Assembly (NCBI GenBank): GCA_963718405.1
Contig: CAVQYZ010000001.1
Span: forward strand, 1-64,000
DNA from: Bog-756 sp963718405
Lineage (GTDB): Bacteria > Actinomycetota > Acidimicrobiia > Acidimicrobiales > RAAP-2
Length of the DNA stretch: 64,000 nucleotides
Direction: 5' to 3'
Shown here in pieces: positions 30,845 to 41,135 of this stretch. Made by a program: the position numbers and the translations under genes. The notes under the pieces are model-generated. The model was given only the letters and a program-made list of their open reading frames with translations. It was not told the DNA's origin and did no database searches. Every line of letters starts with the position of its first letter. Within the stretch, counting starts at the first letter, position 1.

Positions 30845-31524
30845 GTTCCACCCCTAATCCTCAGGCCGGTGAACTCGTCACCAGCTCCTGCCCTAGCTAA
30901 GCCCTTGCGCCGGCGTCACACTCTCATCAGTCGTTGAGTGTGTCAATCGGGTGACGGACCGGATGCAGAGGCTTCAGCCCAGGGAAGACACCATCTCGTC
31001 TGGGCCGAGTTGGATTCTCCCCGGCGACATCGGGGTCGCCAGGAGTCCGGACCTGGCGGCGTCGCCCGACCGATAAATGCCCAGTTGGCGGGCTTGATCG
31101 CCGTCAAAGAGCTCCGACTCCCGGAGTGTTCCAATGGGGTCCGGCGCCGACGAATTGCTGACGGAGGTTGCCCCATGGCCAGTGGGCAAATTTCGTGGTG
31201 CCGGCGGGGACAATTTTTCCCTTTTGACCACCATGTATGGCGGTCGGCACACCACCATCAGTGATCAGGAACCCACTCCGTAATGGCGGTGCAGTCCTCG
31301 TCGGGCGGTGAACGGCGGGCTACTTGCCCGGCTGGGCTGATGGGGGCGACCCGACGACGAATGCCGTTTTGGCTGAGTTACAGTCAACCTACAGATCGGG
31401 GTTGAAAGGACGTGCCGTTCGCACGGATTCGTCTGGAGTGCACGGGTGGGCCCCGAGCGGCGTTGTCGCTATGGATCGTGTCCGGGGGCCCAGTGGGTGT
31501 CGACCTAGCGGGAAGAGATTGGAC
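30845..31524. other. Long divergent intergenic region, weak ORF
   Basis: 680 bp between the large Fn3 protein and the LPFTG protein. A minus-strand ORF (31258 to 30974) ending RSGLLATPMSPGRIQLGPDE and VSSLG has some protein-like character but no recognisable family and no clear ribosome site. An AT-rich patch (about 31205-31240) could be part of a promoter. Otherwise nothing is supported. Confidence 0.3.
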
Positions 31525-32469
31525 ATGATGAGTGCTCGCATGATGGTGCCCCGAGTGGCGGGCGTAACGCTCCTGGCCTTGGCACTCCTGGCCCTGGGTC
31601 CGGGTGCTTCCTCGGGTGCCGCCGGCCTATCGGCTCGAGGCGCTGATCGTGGAGCGAGATCCACGGCCATTGAGGGCAGAGACCGTGCGAGAGCAGGTCA
31701 CAAGGTGACCCGGAAGACCACGTGGATAGCCGAGAAGGAACCGAAGCGAACCAGGACCGATTCGCCTCATACTCCCGTTTCGCTGGTCGTCACGCCACAC
31801 GCCGACGTGAGGTCCGGAAAGGTCGTCACGGTGTCGGCGTCCAGACTCCCACATGATCGGACCGGTTGGATCCTCGAGTGCAGTAGCGCCCATGGGCAAC
31901 CGACGGTCAAGGTCGCAGGGGTCCCACTCTCGGTCTCGTGTAGCGCGCCGAAGGTCGTCCACTTCAACGCCGAGGGAAAGCTGTCCCCGGTCAAGGTTAC
32001 GGTCCGGTCCGGAGCGGCAGGGCCACCGGTCGGCGGCACCGACAGTTCGGGAGAGGCGGCCGCCATCGCAGCCAAGGACTATCCGTGCCCACCGACGCAG
32101 GCGCAAGTCTCTGCCGGGGCGTTTTGTTACATCGAACTCCGGTGGGGACCAGGAGTCGCTCGGGAGGTGACCCAGCCGGTCACGTTCACGCGGATCGTAA
32201 GGACCACTGCCAAGACGAAAAAGACCACCGTCCGCTTGACCACGGCCACCAAGGCTGGAAAGACAGGAAAACCAGGCACGACCGCGCCGTCGAATAGAAC
32301 TGATCCGGCCAGCGGACAGCTGCCCTTCACCGGCGTCTCGGTCGTCCAGATAGCGCTGGTGGGCGGATCGCTGGTGGCATTGGGAGCAGCCCTCCTCCTA
32401 TTCGGAGAGCCTTCCCGACGACGAGAACGACGTCGTGCGCTCAGCCATGGAGTTGTGGTTACCAGCTGA
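31525..32469 (+). CDS. LPFTG-ended wall-anchored secreted protein
   Basis: 314 residues from ATG 31525, preceded by GGGAAGAGA. Signal peptide: MMSARMMVPRVAGVTLLALA and on. An immunoglobulin-like region (about residues 80-170: SLVVTPHADVRSGKVVTVSA, WILECSSAHGQPTVKV with two Cys) recalls the neocarzinostatin-like domains of actinobacteria, judged by eye. The C-terminus is a full sortase signal: LPFTG at 266-270, a hydrophobic helix, then RRRERRR. A sortase would cut between Thr and Gly and link the protein to peptidoglycan. No sortase gene lies in the window. The small acidic gene at 32484 follows after 14 bp and is probably co-transcribed. Confidence 0.75.
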   Translation: MMSARMMVPRVAGVTLLALALLALGPGASSGAAGLSARGADRGARSTAIEGRDRARAGHKVTRKTTWIAEKEPKRTRTDSPHTPVSLVVTPHADVRSGKVVTVSASRLPHDRTGWILECSSAHGQPTVKVAGVPLSVSCSAPKVVHFNAEGKLSPVKVTVRSGAAGPPVGGTDSSGEAAAIAAKDYPCPPTQAQVSAGAFCYIELRWGPGVAREVTQPVTFTRIVRTTAKTKKTTVRLTTATKAGKTGKPGTTAPSNRTDPASGQLPFTGVSVVQIALVGGSLVALGAALLLFGEPSRRRERRRALSHGVVVTS

Positions 32470-32483
32470 GTGGGGTTGTTGCC

Positions 32484-32828
32484 ATGGAGGAGGCAGAGGA
32501 AATCGAGCCTGATGACAGCCGTTCCAGCGTGGACCAGGGGTCGGAATCGACCATCGCCCTGAACGGTCCGGGCGAAGGACGGAAATTCGACATCAACTTT
32601 GTGGAGTCACCTGGTGGGTTCGAGATCTGGTACTCCGATCGGCTGGCCCGCGACTATCAGGACCTGGTCGATCAGTCCGCTGACTGGATGGAGGATCAAC
32701 TCGGCGTCTTGAACCTGGGCCAGATCGACTTCAACGTGCTCATCGCCGACGGCCTTCTGACCGATGAGGTCAAGAGCGGGTTGGCCGCCTGGTGGGAGGC
32801 CAGGGTGGACGATCTGAAGTTGGAGTAG
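32484..32828 (+). CDS. Small acidic hypothetical protein
   Basis: 114 residues, strongly acidic at the N-terminus (MEEAEEIEPDDSRSSVDQ) and mostly helical afterwards (FEIWYSDRLARDYQDLVDQS, EVKSGLAAWWEARVDDLKLE). No signal peptide or membrane segment, so cytoplasmic. It starts 14 bp after the LPFTG protein and likely shares its mRNA. No family recognised; it might be a partner or regulator of the upstream product, but that rests on position alone. Confidence 0.6.
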   Translation: MEEAEEIEPDDSRSSVDQGSESTIALNGPGEGRKFDINFVESPGGFEIWYSDRLARDYQDLVDQSADWMEDQLGVLNLGQIDFNVLIADGLLTDEVKSGLAAWWEARVDDLKLE

Positions 32829-33046
32829 CCACATCACCCTTGACGCCAGGCGAGCCGGTGATCAACGACAGAGTGGGTGTAAGCCAGTGGCCGCCACGCT
32901 TGATGGGCGTAGAGCCTTACCGATCGGTCAGCCTTGGGAGGCACAGGGTCAAATGCCGACCCGACCTGCAGTGATCGGTCCTCGACTCGGGGATACTCTG
33001 GTGAGGCGGTGGACCGTCGTCCGGCGCAGGAAGCCAGGAGAAGACC

Positions 33047-33205
33047 ATGGGTTTCATTATCGGAATTATCTGGTTCGTGTTGTTCATCACCCTGGGCATC
33101 ATCTCGATACGCAAAGGCCACTGGGTGATGTTCATCATCGGAATTTTCATTCCGCTGTTCTGGATCATCGGGGCCCTGATGCCTTCTCGTCGAGAGTTGC
33201 GCTGA
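33047..33205 (+). CDS. Very small two-helix membrane protein
   Basis: 52 residues. AGGAG lies seven bases before the ATG. Two helices are plain: MGFIIGIIWFVLFITLGIIS and HWVMFIIGIFIPLFWIIGAL, joined by IRKG and ending in SRRELR. Small proteins of this type are widespread in actinobacteria. No function known; inner-membrane location is predicted. It stands alone with over 200 bp upstream. Confidence 0.7.
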   Translation: MGFIIGIIWFVLFITLGIISIRKGHWVMFIIGIFIPLFWIIGALMPSRRELR

Positions 33206-33296
33206 AACCTGCAGGTGCCTGAGCGCTCGTCCGGCTGAAGAACGGCTCGATCGGCAGGGGCCCGACCGAACCGCCATGCCAGAGGGATCGGCCGGG

Positions 33297-34502
33297 TCAC
33301 ACCCCTCCGGCATGGCGGTGGCCAATCAGTGTGCGTAGGAAGGGCCCGAACAGCTTCAAGGTGTTGTCGCCGTCGTCGACGAAGAGCACTCCTCGTCCAC
33401 CTGGAGCGATGGCCAGCCCGAACAGATCCCCACCTTGGCCAAACGGATCGACCTGAGGCGAGGCCACCTGATCTCCATAGGGGGTGACCTCGACGACGTC
33501 TCCGTTCCCCCCGTTGGCGGCGAGGACATCGCCGTTGGGTGCCAAGGCCAAGCCGAGGGGTCCGTTCAGGTGCCCACCCGAAGACAGGGTCATTCCGCCG
33601 CCGGTGGCCGGCGTCCAGCGCCACAGGGCGTCGGGGATGACGGCAATCCGATCGTTGACGGTATCGGCTACGTACAGCTGCCCCTGGCTACCGAGGGCCA
33701 GACCGGTGGGTCCGACCACCAGGGCATTGGGATCAGTGCGCTCGGCGAAGCCGTTGGCGATCACTGTCGAGCTGATCAGAGAGGGCAGCCGGCAGCCGGA
33801 GAGTCTGACGTCGAGTCGGACCACCGTTCCCTGGTTCACCGTCGACGGGCTGTGAGCGACCGTCCCGTTCAGGACGTTGGTAACGAAGATGGTGGCACCG
33901 CCCGGTCCGGCGACGGCTGTGAGATCCCAGGGGCCGTTGATGGCGCCACCCGACCAGGTCTCGACCGGCCTGCCGGCGCTGTTGATGACAATCAGACACC
34001 CGGCCCGTGCGGTGCCCGACATGCCATTGGCCGTGGGCAGGCTTCCCACAATCACCCATCCACCCGGGAGAGCGGTCAGAGCCGTGGTGAGTCCGACTCC
34101 TCCCGGGCAGGCCCCCGGTAGCGGTCCGTTCAGCTGGCTGAAGGTGGTGACCGACCCGGTGGGTGAGAGTTCCACAATCGTGGTGCCGGTCCCCTGAAGG
34201 TTGGCCGTGTTGTTGAAGTTGCTGACCAGGGTGTCGCCCGCCACCAGCCTTCCGACCGATTGAGGCACGACAACGATCCCATACGGGTTCACGTCACCGT
34301 TGGCCGGGACGGTTGAGGCGATGTTGGTGACTTTGGAGAACTGTGAGAGGTAAGGGGGATGTGGATGTGGCGTGGTCGCTGCGGCCATCGGTACGGCGAC
34401 GGCTCCGATGCCCAGGGCTCCTAGCGCCGCAGTGGCAACGAGGGCTCGCCAGATGGTTCTGCCTGCCCGATTCGATGGTCTTGGGTCTTGTGAACGTTGC
34501 AT
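33297..34502 (-). CDS. Secreted NHL/SMP30-like beta-propeller
   Basis: 401 residues with an N-terminal signal (residues about 17-45, hydrophobic, ending near MAAATTPHPH). The body has repeated propeller strands such as NPYGIVVVPQSVGRLVAGDT, GPTGLALGSQGQLYVADTVN, GPLGLALAPNGDVLAANGGN and FGLAIAPGGRGVLFVDDGDN, typical of NHL-type six-bladed propellers. No enzymatic residues stand out. Probably exported and either a binding protein or a lactonase-like relative. It has no same-strand neighbour close by. Confidence 0.75.
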   Translation of the reverse strand: MQRSQDPRPSNRAGRTIWRALVATAALGALGIGAVAVPMAAATTPHPHPPYLSQFSKVTNIASTVPANGDVNPYGIVVVPQSVGRLVAGDTLVSNFNNTANLQGTGTTIVELSPTGSVTTFSQLNGPLPGACPGGVGLTTALTALPGGWVIVGSLPTANGMSGTARAGCLIVINSAGRPVETWSGGAINGPWDLTAVAGPGGATIFVTNVLNGTVAHSPSTVNQGTVVRLDVRLSGCRLPSLISSTVIANGFAERTDPNALVVGPTGLALGSQGQLYVADTVNDRIAVIPDALWRWTPATGGGMTLSSGGHLNGPLGLALAPNGDVLAANGGNGDVVEVTPYGDQVASPQVDPFGQGGDLFGLAIAPGGRGVLFVDDGDNTLKLFGPFLRTLIGHRHAGGV

Positions 34503-34783
34503 GTTGTGATCCTCCGCAAGTTGATCAATAGGCGTCCGAGACGCCCAGCGCCCTCAGCCGGTGATACGGGCGGACCGGGCCAACAGTTCACTGATTCGGA
34601 GAGAATTTCGAATTTGTCCTGGTCACACCCCATGGCCTGGAATGACGATCGGTGGCTGCCGGCCAAGGACAAGCCCGGACCCCAGGCTGTGGGCCCAAAC
34701 AACGCTCAGCTCGGCTGTGACGGATTGGAGGTGCGTTCCCCGTCTGTAGCTGGCGACGATGGCCACCCACTTAGGGTGATCGC

Positions 34784-35659
34784 ATGGAAGACCACTCCCA
34801 TGGCCATCACGCCCACGGTGACTCCGGTGGCCCCGATGAAGCGGCGATGGCCGAATTGCTCGATCTAGACGGGGAGGTCCTTCACTCCTACCTAAGCGAA
34901 GTGACCGCCTGGATCAGCGATCTGGCCGACGGTTCTCCGATCGGAAGGATCCTCGACCTCGGTTGCGGCACCGGCACCGGCACCTTCGCCCTCCTCGAGC
35001 GGTTCGAAAGGGCGGATGCCATCGCCGTCGACCTCTCGGCGTACCTGCTGGAGCACCTCGGCGAACGGGCCCGCCAGTTCGGCGTGGCCGACCGGATCCG
35101 TACCGTACAGGCCGACCTGGGCTCGGCGTGGCCCGTCATCGATACCGTGGATCTGGTCTGGGCCTCCTCGTCGCTGCATCATATGGAGGATCCCCACGGA
35201 GTACTGGCCGAGGTCTTTTCCCTGCTGCGCCCAGGTGGCCTCGTGGTGGTGGCGGAACTCGATTCCTTCCCGCGGTTTCTCCCTGACGACATCGGCATCG
35301 GTGCTCCCGGCCTGGAAGGCCGGGCCCACGCCATCGCCGCCGAGCGACGGGCTGCCGCACTGCCACACCTTGGGTCCGACTGGGGTGTGCACCTCTCCAC
35401 GGCCGGTTTCGCCATCGAAGCGGTGCGCACGTTCACCATCGAGTTGTCCCCGCCTCTTCCTGTCCCAACGGCACGCTACGCCCAGGCCTCGCTGGTCCGC
35501 ATGCGGACCGGTCTCGAGGGCCAGATGAGTCCCGAGGACGTGGCTGCCTTGGACGTCCTCATCGGAAGTGACGGGGCCCTGGGGGTCCTACAGCGCGATG
35601 ACCTGACAGTAGAGGACAAAAGGACTGTGTGGATCGCCCGGCGTCCGTCGGAGTCCTGA
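34784..35659 (+). CDS. SAM-dependent class I methyltransferase
   Basis: 291 residues. The His-rich start (MEDHSHGHHAHG) could bind metal or be incidental. Motif I is ILDLGCGTGTGTF (about residues 56-68); the acidic end of strand two is AIAVDLS; motif IV-like VDLVWASSSLHHMEDP and LLRPGGLVVVAELDS follow in the right order. It uses S-adenosylmethionine to methylate an unknown small molecule or protein. Complete, cytoplasmic, apparently monocistronic; the acetyltransferase gene starts 131 bp later. Confidence 0.8.
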   Translation: MEDHSHGHHAHGDSGGPDEAAMAELLDLDGEVLHSYLSEVTAWISDLADGSPIGRILDLGCGTGTGTFALLERFERADAIAVDLSAYLLEHLGERARQFGVADRIRTVQADLGSAWPVIDTVDLVWASSSLHHMEDPHGVLAEVFSLLRPGGLVVVAELDSFPRFLPDDIGIGAPGLEGRAHAIAAERRAAALPHLGSDWGVHLSTAGFAIEAVRTFTIELSPPLPVPTARYAQASLVRMRTGLEGQMSPEDVAALDVLIGSDGALGVLQRDDLTVEDKRTVWIARRPSES

Positions 35660-35790
35660 GGGACCAGCGGCAGATCGACGTGGGTGACTCCCAATCCTCT
35701 TCGCCACCCGGACGCCACGATGACTCTCCGGGAGCCATGATCCGTCGGTAGCTCGTTGCCGGTCGTTGTCTGCTCTGCGACAATCGTGTG

Positions 35791-36304
35791 GTGAACGTGC
35801 GGCAGGCCAGCCCGGAAGATGAGCTTGCCATCCGGTCGCTCCTGAACGCGGCTGATCGCCACCACGACGATCGAGTGGACGGAGACGGCGCACACCGCCG
35901 ACAGCATTTCGTCATGGATGGAAGAACATGAGACGGTGCTGGTGGCCGAAGAGCACGGCGAGGTGGTAGGAGTGGCCGCCTTCGGGAGCTTCCGCGATGT
36001 GGTGAAGAGGCCGGGCTACCGGTTCACCGTGGAGAATACGATCCACGTGCGGAAGGACCGATGGGGTTCAGGCGTCGGCCGATATCTGATGGGTGCGCTC
36101 ATCGCTGAAGCCCGAGAAGCCGGCAAGCATACGATGATCGCGGCCATTGACGGCGAAAATGAAGGCTCGATCCAGTTCCATCAGCGACTTGGCTTCGTCG
36201 AAGTGGCCCGAATGCCCGAGCTCGGAGCCAAGTTCGGACGGTGGTTGGACCTCGTCCTGCTCGAGCTTCGCCTCGACGACCGATCCCAGCCGCCCGACCA
36301 CTGA
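35791..36304 (+). CDS. GNAT N-acetyltransferase (phosphinothricin-type), one frameshift
   Basis: 170 residues after repair. The first part (VNVRQASPEDELAIRSLLNA) lies in one frame from GTG 35791, and the rest (IATTTIEWTETAHTADSISS, then the core) one frame over. The shift is +1 at 35853/35854, where GCT and GCG (both Ala) appear together. The acetyl-CoA loop is visible as RKDRWGSGVGRYLMGAL, and a C-terminal FHQRLGFVEV completes the fold. Family members acetylate phosphinothricin-like amines or amino acids. Uncorrected, the gene would seem to start at 35918 and lack its first strand and helix. Confidence 0.8.
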
Positions 36305-36344
36305 GGCCCGCCGAGCGCTGGCGCCCCGGCGGCCGTGGCGTCAT

Positions 36345-37091
36345 CTACTCCAAAGCCGAATGATCGAACCAGTAGTCGAGTAGACCCTGGTCTCCCCGCC
36401 GGACGGCTGTTGCCTCCCTGAGGGCTCGACGACGGTAGAGGACCAGGAGGAGTTCGAGCGCGCCGGCCTCGAGTTCGGCGTCAGCTGTCAGGTCGTTGGG
36501 GGCCACCGAGATCCCGTCCGGTTCCAGGGCCACCACCCATCGCCTGCCTCCATCGAGCTCGGTGAAGGCCAGGTGGCCGCCGTGGCCCACGAGTTCCCTG
36601 ACACCCGGTGAGAAGGTCGCCGCAGACGACAGATTCACCAGGAACTCGTCGATGGCGTCCACGGCCACGTCGGCTTCGGCAGCGGGCTCACCGGCCCCGG
36701 CCAACTCAAGGTCGATCCGGTGGACCAGGGTCTCGTGGAGCTGGCGCCTGGACCAGAAGCGGACGTGCTGGTCCGCTCCCCACGCCCACATCGCACCGTC
36801 GGGGTCGGCGCCGCGCAGCGTGGCCAAAAGGCTGGTGCCGCCTTCGACGATCCAGGTGGGAGTGGGAGGCCCTCGGTCCAGGTCCATGTCGCCGGCGGCG
36901 ATCCGAGCGGGTGCGCGGACCCGAACGAGATGTTCGGCCCAGCGATGGACGTGGCCCAGGTGGGTGGCGAGATCGTGCACCGACCATTCAGGGCAGGTCG
37001 GTACGGGGCGCTCCGGCTCAGACCGCCCGAAGGCATCCGCAAACCTGGTTACTTCGGCCTGGAGTGCTGCGCAGTGCTCGAGATGATCCAC
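36345..37091 (-). CDS. Mycothiol-type maleylpyruvate isomerase family protein (DinB-like)
   Basis: 248 residues. The start (MDHLEHCAALQAEVTRFADA), the metal-site His in CPEWSVHDLATHLGHVHRW and the later HETLVHRIDLELA fit the DinB/MDMPI fold (TIGR03083 type), in which three His hold a divalent metal. These enzymes are mostly mycothiol-dependent in actinobacteria. The C-terminal half (residues about 165-240) is the usual extra domain. Exact substrate unknown. The gene is convergent with the GNAT gene, 40 bp away. Confidence 0.75.
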   Translation of the reverse strand: MDHLEHCAALQAEVTRFADAFGRSEPERPVPTCPEWSVHDLATHLGHVHRWAEHLVRVRAPARIAAGDMDLDRGPPTPTWIVEGGTSLLATLRGADPDGAMWAWGADQHVRFWSRRQLHETLVHRIDLELAGAGEPAAEADVAVDAIDEFLVNLSSAATFSPGVRELVGHGGHLAFTELDGGRRWVVALEPDGISVAPNDLTADAELEAGALELLLVLYRRRALREATAVRRGDQGLLDYWFDHSALE

Positions 37092-37169
37092 AGGGCCGTC
37101 ATGCTACCAACGGTCACCCATCCGGCTTCCGAGTCCGACGCACGGATTGGGCTGCCGGTAGGTCCGTTC

Positions 37170-38907
37170 CTACCGGGTGGGATGACGCTCCCAGCTCATG
37201 GTCCCGAGGTCGAGCCGACAGATCCCATCGGCGAGGTGGTGGGTGTCGACCCACGCTCTCACTTCTGCGGTGTAGTTGGGCGACGTGGGGTAGAGGAGCT
37301 TCCAACCCGGCGGGGTGTCACCGCTGTAGCCGTTGATGGTGGGAACGCCGATGCGTTGGGCAATGACCATGGCTTCCGTCTGGTACTCGTAGTACTTCAT
37401 CGAATTGCGGACCGAATCAATGACAAAGAAGCTGGTGCATCCGACCGGGGGAGTGGGAACCGACGCCAACAGGGCGTCCTGTGCGCCACGGTTCAGATCA
37501 GTGGACACCGAGGTGTGGGCCTGTTCGACGACGATGAGGCAGAGCACCGCTACACCCAGGGTGCGGAGGATGGTCGACCGTCGCAGTCGTTCCCACCGCC
37601 GGACGGCCTCGGTGACCAGCCCCACCAGGGCCAGTGCGGTCACCAGGTCGTTGGCCACCTCCACCCGGTCGATAGCTCGGATGGCCGTGGCCCCGGGCAG
37701 GTGCCAGAGGATCGACCACAGGGAGCCGACGGACGTCTCGATGGGCAACTATGGCCAGGACGATCGAGGCGCAGCACAGGGCCAAGGTCAACCGGAGGAC
37801 GGGATCCAGCCGGATCCGCCGTCGGGCCAAGGCCCACACGATGGCGATGGTGCCGACGATCACCGTACCCAGCAGCATTGGCGTCACCGCATAGCTGAAC
37901 CCCACCGCGGCCGGGCGAGGAGGGGCCATGTGGACGCCGAGCAGGTGTCTCCAGAAGATGTTGCCGGGGGTTACGTTCCACAGGTAGTCCACTGACGGCG
38001 CACTGCTCAGGACCCGCCCGTAGTTGCGGCCACCGAGCTGGTCCACCACCGGCACATAGGTCATGAGGAAGGGGATGATGCCGATGGCCGCGCCTACCAG
38101 ACCACCCACAACGGTGCGCCATCCCGAACGCAGGCCTTCCAGGCATCGGACGGTCATGGCCCTGGGGCCGAGGAGCAAAGCCAGCAGGAACACCACGCCC
38201 GTACTCAACATGGTCAGCCAGGCGGCGTAGTAGGTGGAGAACAAGAAGAGGGCGCAGAGCGCCCCGAAGCACAGAGCCAGGATGACCGAAACCAGGGGCC
38301 GGCTGACCCGGCGGCGCCACGACCACAACCCCATCAGGGCGATGGCCGGAGCGAAGTAGATGCCGAACATCTGCGGCGACCCGGCGTGTTGCGACAGATT
38401 GTTGGCGAATGTGAAGACCACGGCGCCGACGATGGCCGCCGGCAGGGGGGCGCCAACGATCGATCGGACCAGTACCACGAAGGTGACGAATCCCAGCAGG
38501 CTCAAGGCCACGATGCTCAGCTGGAAGGCCAGGAAGGGATCGGCGCCGAGCAGGCGGAACGGCGCGTAGACCACCTGCCAGAGGAAGAAGGTATCGGTGT
38601 AGCCGAGGACGCCCTTGGTGGGGTAGAAGAAGGGCGGGCTCCTCCAGGGTTGGGCCCCTTTGAGCACCAGGTACCAGTGCTCATTGAGGTAGACGATCAA
38701 TCGGGTGTCACCGCTGTTGCCCATGATCCGTTTGAATCCGCTGGTCCACTGGGCGTAGAAGAAGACCACGGAGCCGACGAGCCAGCTGCCCAGTACTGCC
38801 AATGGCTCTTGCCATCTACCGCGGCGGGACCTGGCGTGCCTGCGGCTGCGCTTGGTCAGAGCCGGCCCGGGATCTGCTCCGGGGGACCCCTCGTCAGTCG
38901 TGCCCAC
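37170..38907 (-). CDS. Large polytopic membrane protein, glycosyltransferase-like, one frameshift
   Basis: About 578 residues after repair. GTG 38907 begins one base after the stop of the upstream gene; ATG 38949 is an alternative with a short overlap. About nine to ten helices. The luminal motif NSGDTRLIVYLNEHWYLVLK early in the chain and a later segment resemble GT-C type enzymes and YfhO-like proteins that use polyprenyl-phosphate sugars. The frame shifts +1 at 37747/37746, where GTT and GTG (both Val) appear together; without repair the last 193 residues (PIETSVGSLWSILWHLPG and on) are cut off. It belongs to the 37-44 kb glycan-type cluster. Confidence 0.7.
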
Positions 38908-38908
38908 G

Positions 38909-40909
38909 TTACGAAGAGACCGGCGAGAGCTTCTCGAGTACGAACCCATCGACTCGGAGGTGGCCGGTTCCGCTCCACGAAGCGCGGATGACCAATAGAC
39001 CTGATTGATGGACAGTGAACAGCAACCGTCGGGAGCTCCGGTCGGCTGGAAGGTATCCACTGGCCACGGTGATGACGCCATGTGTGGGAGGTCGGGTAAT
39101 GAGCAGTACCGATCCCGAGGCCGCCCGTTGGTCTCCCGATATCAGCTGATAGTTGATGGTGGCCGCGTACGTTCCGGGCAGGACCTGCCAGTAAGGCCCT
39201 TGCACGACCGGGCCCGGTATGGATGAACTACTGACCACGACGGAGGTTCCTTGCGTGGCCCCCGTGGTCAAGGGCATACCCGAGGCCAGGAACGTCACCG
39301 GTGCGGGGAGCAGGTAGGACGAGGACAGCGTCATGATCAGGGTGAGCACGATCCCCCCTGTCGCCGCACCGATCACCGGGATCCGGAGTCGCCATGGTCG
39401 GTCCAACAGGTGGACCAGCACATAGATGGACGTGACGGCGACCAGTACCAGGCAGGCCAGCCCCCATAGGGCCCGGGCGTTGCCCCACGGGTCGGTAGTG
39501 GCGATGGTTCCGGCGATCCCCGTCAGCCTGGTGGCCGGCGGGACCAGGTCATGAAGGGTGACCCCGCCGATGTAGCCGAGCACCGGAGAGGGGTCGAGTC
39601 CTCCCCACCAGCCGGTGTAGGTGATCGGATCCCAACCGATCTGGTTGTAGAGGATGTGCTCGTTGCGGACGATGGGCACCAGCTGGATGGCGAAGAGAGC
39701 CCCGATTCCCACCACCACGGCTCCGGTGGCCCGTCTCCGTACCCGCCACAGCTCCAACAGGAACAGGCCGGCAAAACCGAGGAGCAGGGGCAGTGTCGGC
39801 CACTGGAACCTTCCGGCCAGACTGCCACCACCGAAGCTGACCTCCTGGGTGGCATTCCCGCAGATCGTGGCCACCAGGACCACCAGCGAGGTCACGACGG
39901 CGACCGGAAGACGACGACGCACGGTCCAGAGTCCGGCCACTCCGAGCACGGCGATCGGCAGCTGGGTGAAGAGGCCCTGGCGCCGGTCGACCACGAGCGC
40001 CACCGCCCGGGTCCACGTGTTCACGCTGACCAGGGAGATGGGCTGTTGGAAGCCCAGCAGGTGGCCGAAGGAGTAGAGGTTGAGGGCCACCAGCCCGACC
40101 AGGCTCACCAGGGCGGGGGCGACGACCCAGCGGAGTTGCGACCATGGGCCCCGGGTACGTATCCAGAGGACCACCCATGCCACCAGGAGCAGAAGGGCGA
40201 GAAGAATGTTCTTCTGATCGAACCAGGGCAGCGCCACAAAGGACAGTGCGGCCACTACCAGCCTCGGAGTGGTCAACTCCAGCCGGAGCTCGACCGTAGC
40301 CATGGTCATGACGATGACGGCCATGACGAAACCGCTGATGAGGTCGGGGTACACCTGCGTGGCGGCCAGAGCCACGGCCGGGGCCAGGAACAGCCCGGCG
40401 ATGGCTGCGCGCCATGGTGACCGGCTGCCGCTCACTACTCCGGTGAGGTGGACCAGCCCGACGGCCAGGGCCGCCAGCACGGCGATGAGGGTCAGTTGTG
40501 CGGCGCCCGTCCCGGCCAGCATGGGCAGGGCCAGAAGAACCGACAGTCCGATGGCGTGGGTGAGGAAATAGAGATGGTGGCTCAGGTGGACCTGGCCGAT
40601 CACCGCAGCCAGGTGGGGGCCGGGCGGCGCCGTCCAGGCATAGATGGAGTGGTGCACGACGGCGAAGTTGTAGCCGGGGTTCATGTTGAGGGTGAAGAAC
40701 CGGCCGATCGAGACCGCTCCGACCAGGTAGTGCGACTCGTCGCCGGAGATGATGGCGCCATGGTGGCGGATCAGTTTGAGCATGGCCGCCCACTCGGCCC
40801 AGAGGATCACGAACGCCGCAGCCAGCAGCACGCGGTAGGAGGCCCTTGGTTCGGGGATGGTGTTCGCGGCCAGAGGGTCCTGGTCAACGGAGACGTCGGT
40901 GGTGGTCAT
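38909..40909 (-). CDS. Large polytopic membrane protein, GT-C-like
   Basis: 666 residues, intact. Start ATG 40909 has GAGGAG three bases before it. About twelve helices; the first extracytoplasmic loop carries HHGAIISGDESHYLVGAVSI, an acidic pattern typical of GT39/GT83-like transferases. A soluble C-terminal region (about residues 530-666) looks like a beta-rich carbohydrate-binding domain facing outward. Expected role: transfer of a sugar from a lipid carrier onto a surface glycan. Directly followed by the second membrane protein at 38907, so the two are translationally linked. Confidence 0.7.
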   Translation of the reverse strand: MTTTDVSVDQDPLAANTIPEPRASYRVLLAAAFVILWAEWAAMLKLIRHHGAIISGDESHYLVGAVSIGRFFTLNMNPGYNFAVVHHSIYAWTAPPGPHLAAVIGQVHLSHHLYFLTHAIGLSVLLALPMLAGTGAAQLTLIAVLAALAVGLVHLTGVVSGSRSPWRAAIAGLFLAPAVALAATQVYPDLISGFVMAVIVMTMATVELRLELTTPRLVVAALSFVALPWFDQKNILLALLLLVAWVVLWIRTRGPWSQLRWVVAPALVSLVGLVALNLYSFGHLLGFQQPISLVSVNTWTRAVALVVDRRQGLFTQLPIAVLGVAGLWTVRRRLPVAVVTSLVVLVATICGNATQEVSFGGGSLAGRFQWPTLPLLLGFAGLFLLELWRVRRRATGAVVVGIGALFAIQLVPIVRNEHILYNQIGWDPITYTGWWGGLDPSPVLGYIGGVTLHDLVPPATRLTGIAGTIATTDPWGNARALWGLACLVLVAVTSIYVLVHLLDRPWRLRIPVIGAATGGIVLTLIMTLSSSYLLPAPVTFLASGMPLTTGATQGTSVVVSSSSIPGPVVQGPYWQVLPGTYAATINYQLISGDQRAASGSVLLITRPPTHGVITVASGYLPADRSSRRLLFTVHQSGLLVIRASWSGTGHLRVDGFVLEKLSPVSS

Positions 40910-41135
40910 CTACTCCTCGGCCCCGTCGAGCTCACGAACGTGGCCATCGTAGGCACCGGTCGGAAGGCTCCCGGCGATGCCGGCCCGGCGAGGCGGGTGC
41001 CATCTCGATCCGGCCGACGGCGTGGTCCGTCGGGGCTGGCTACCGTAGCAGCGGGGGCCGGTTCGGCCCCGTCATCGGGCCAAGCGACCGAAGGCCTTCC
41101 GGTCGGGAGGGAAAGGGTGGGCAACCCCCACCCAA

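Noticed and set aside
32917..33624. Minus-strand 235-codon frame
   Set aside because: Overlaps the NHL gene and a well-supported plus-strand small membrane protein; arginine-rich shadow.
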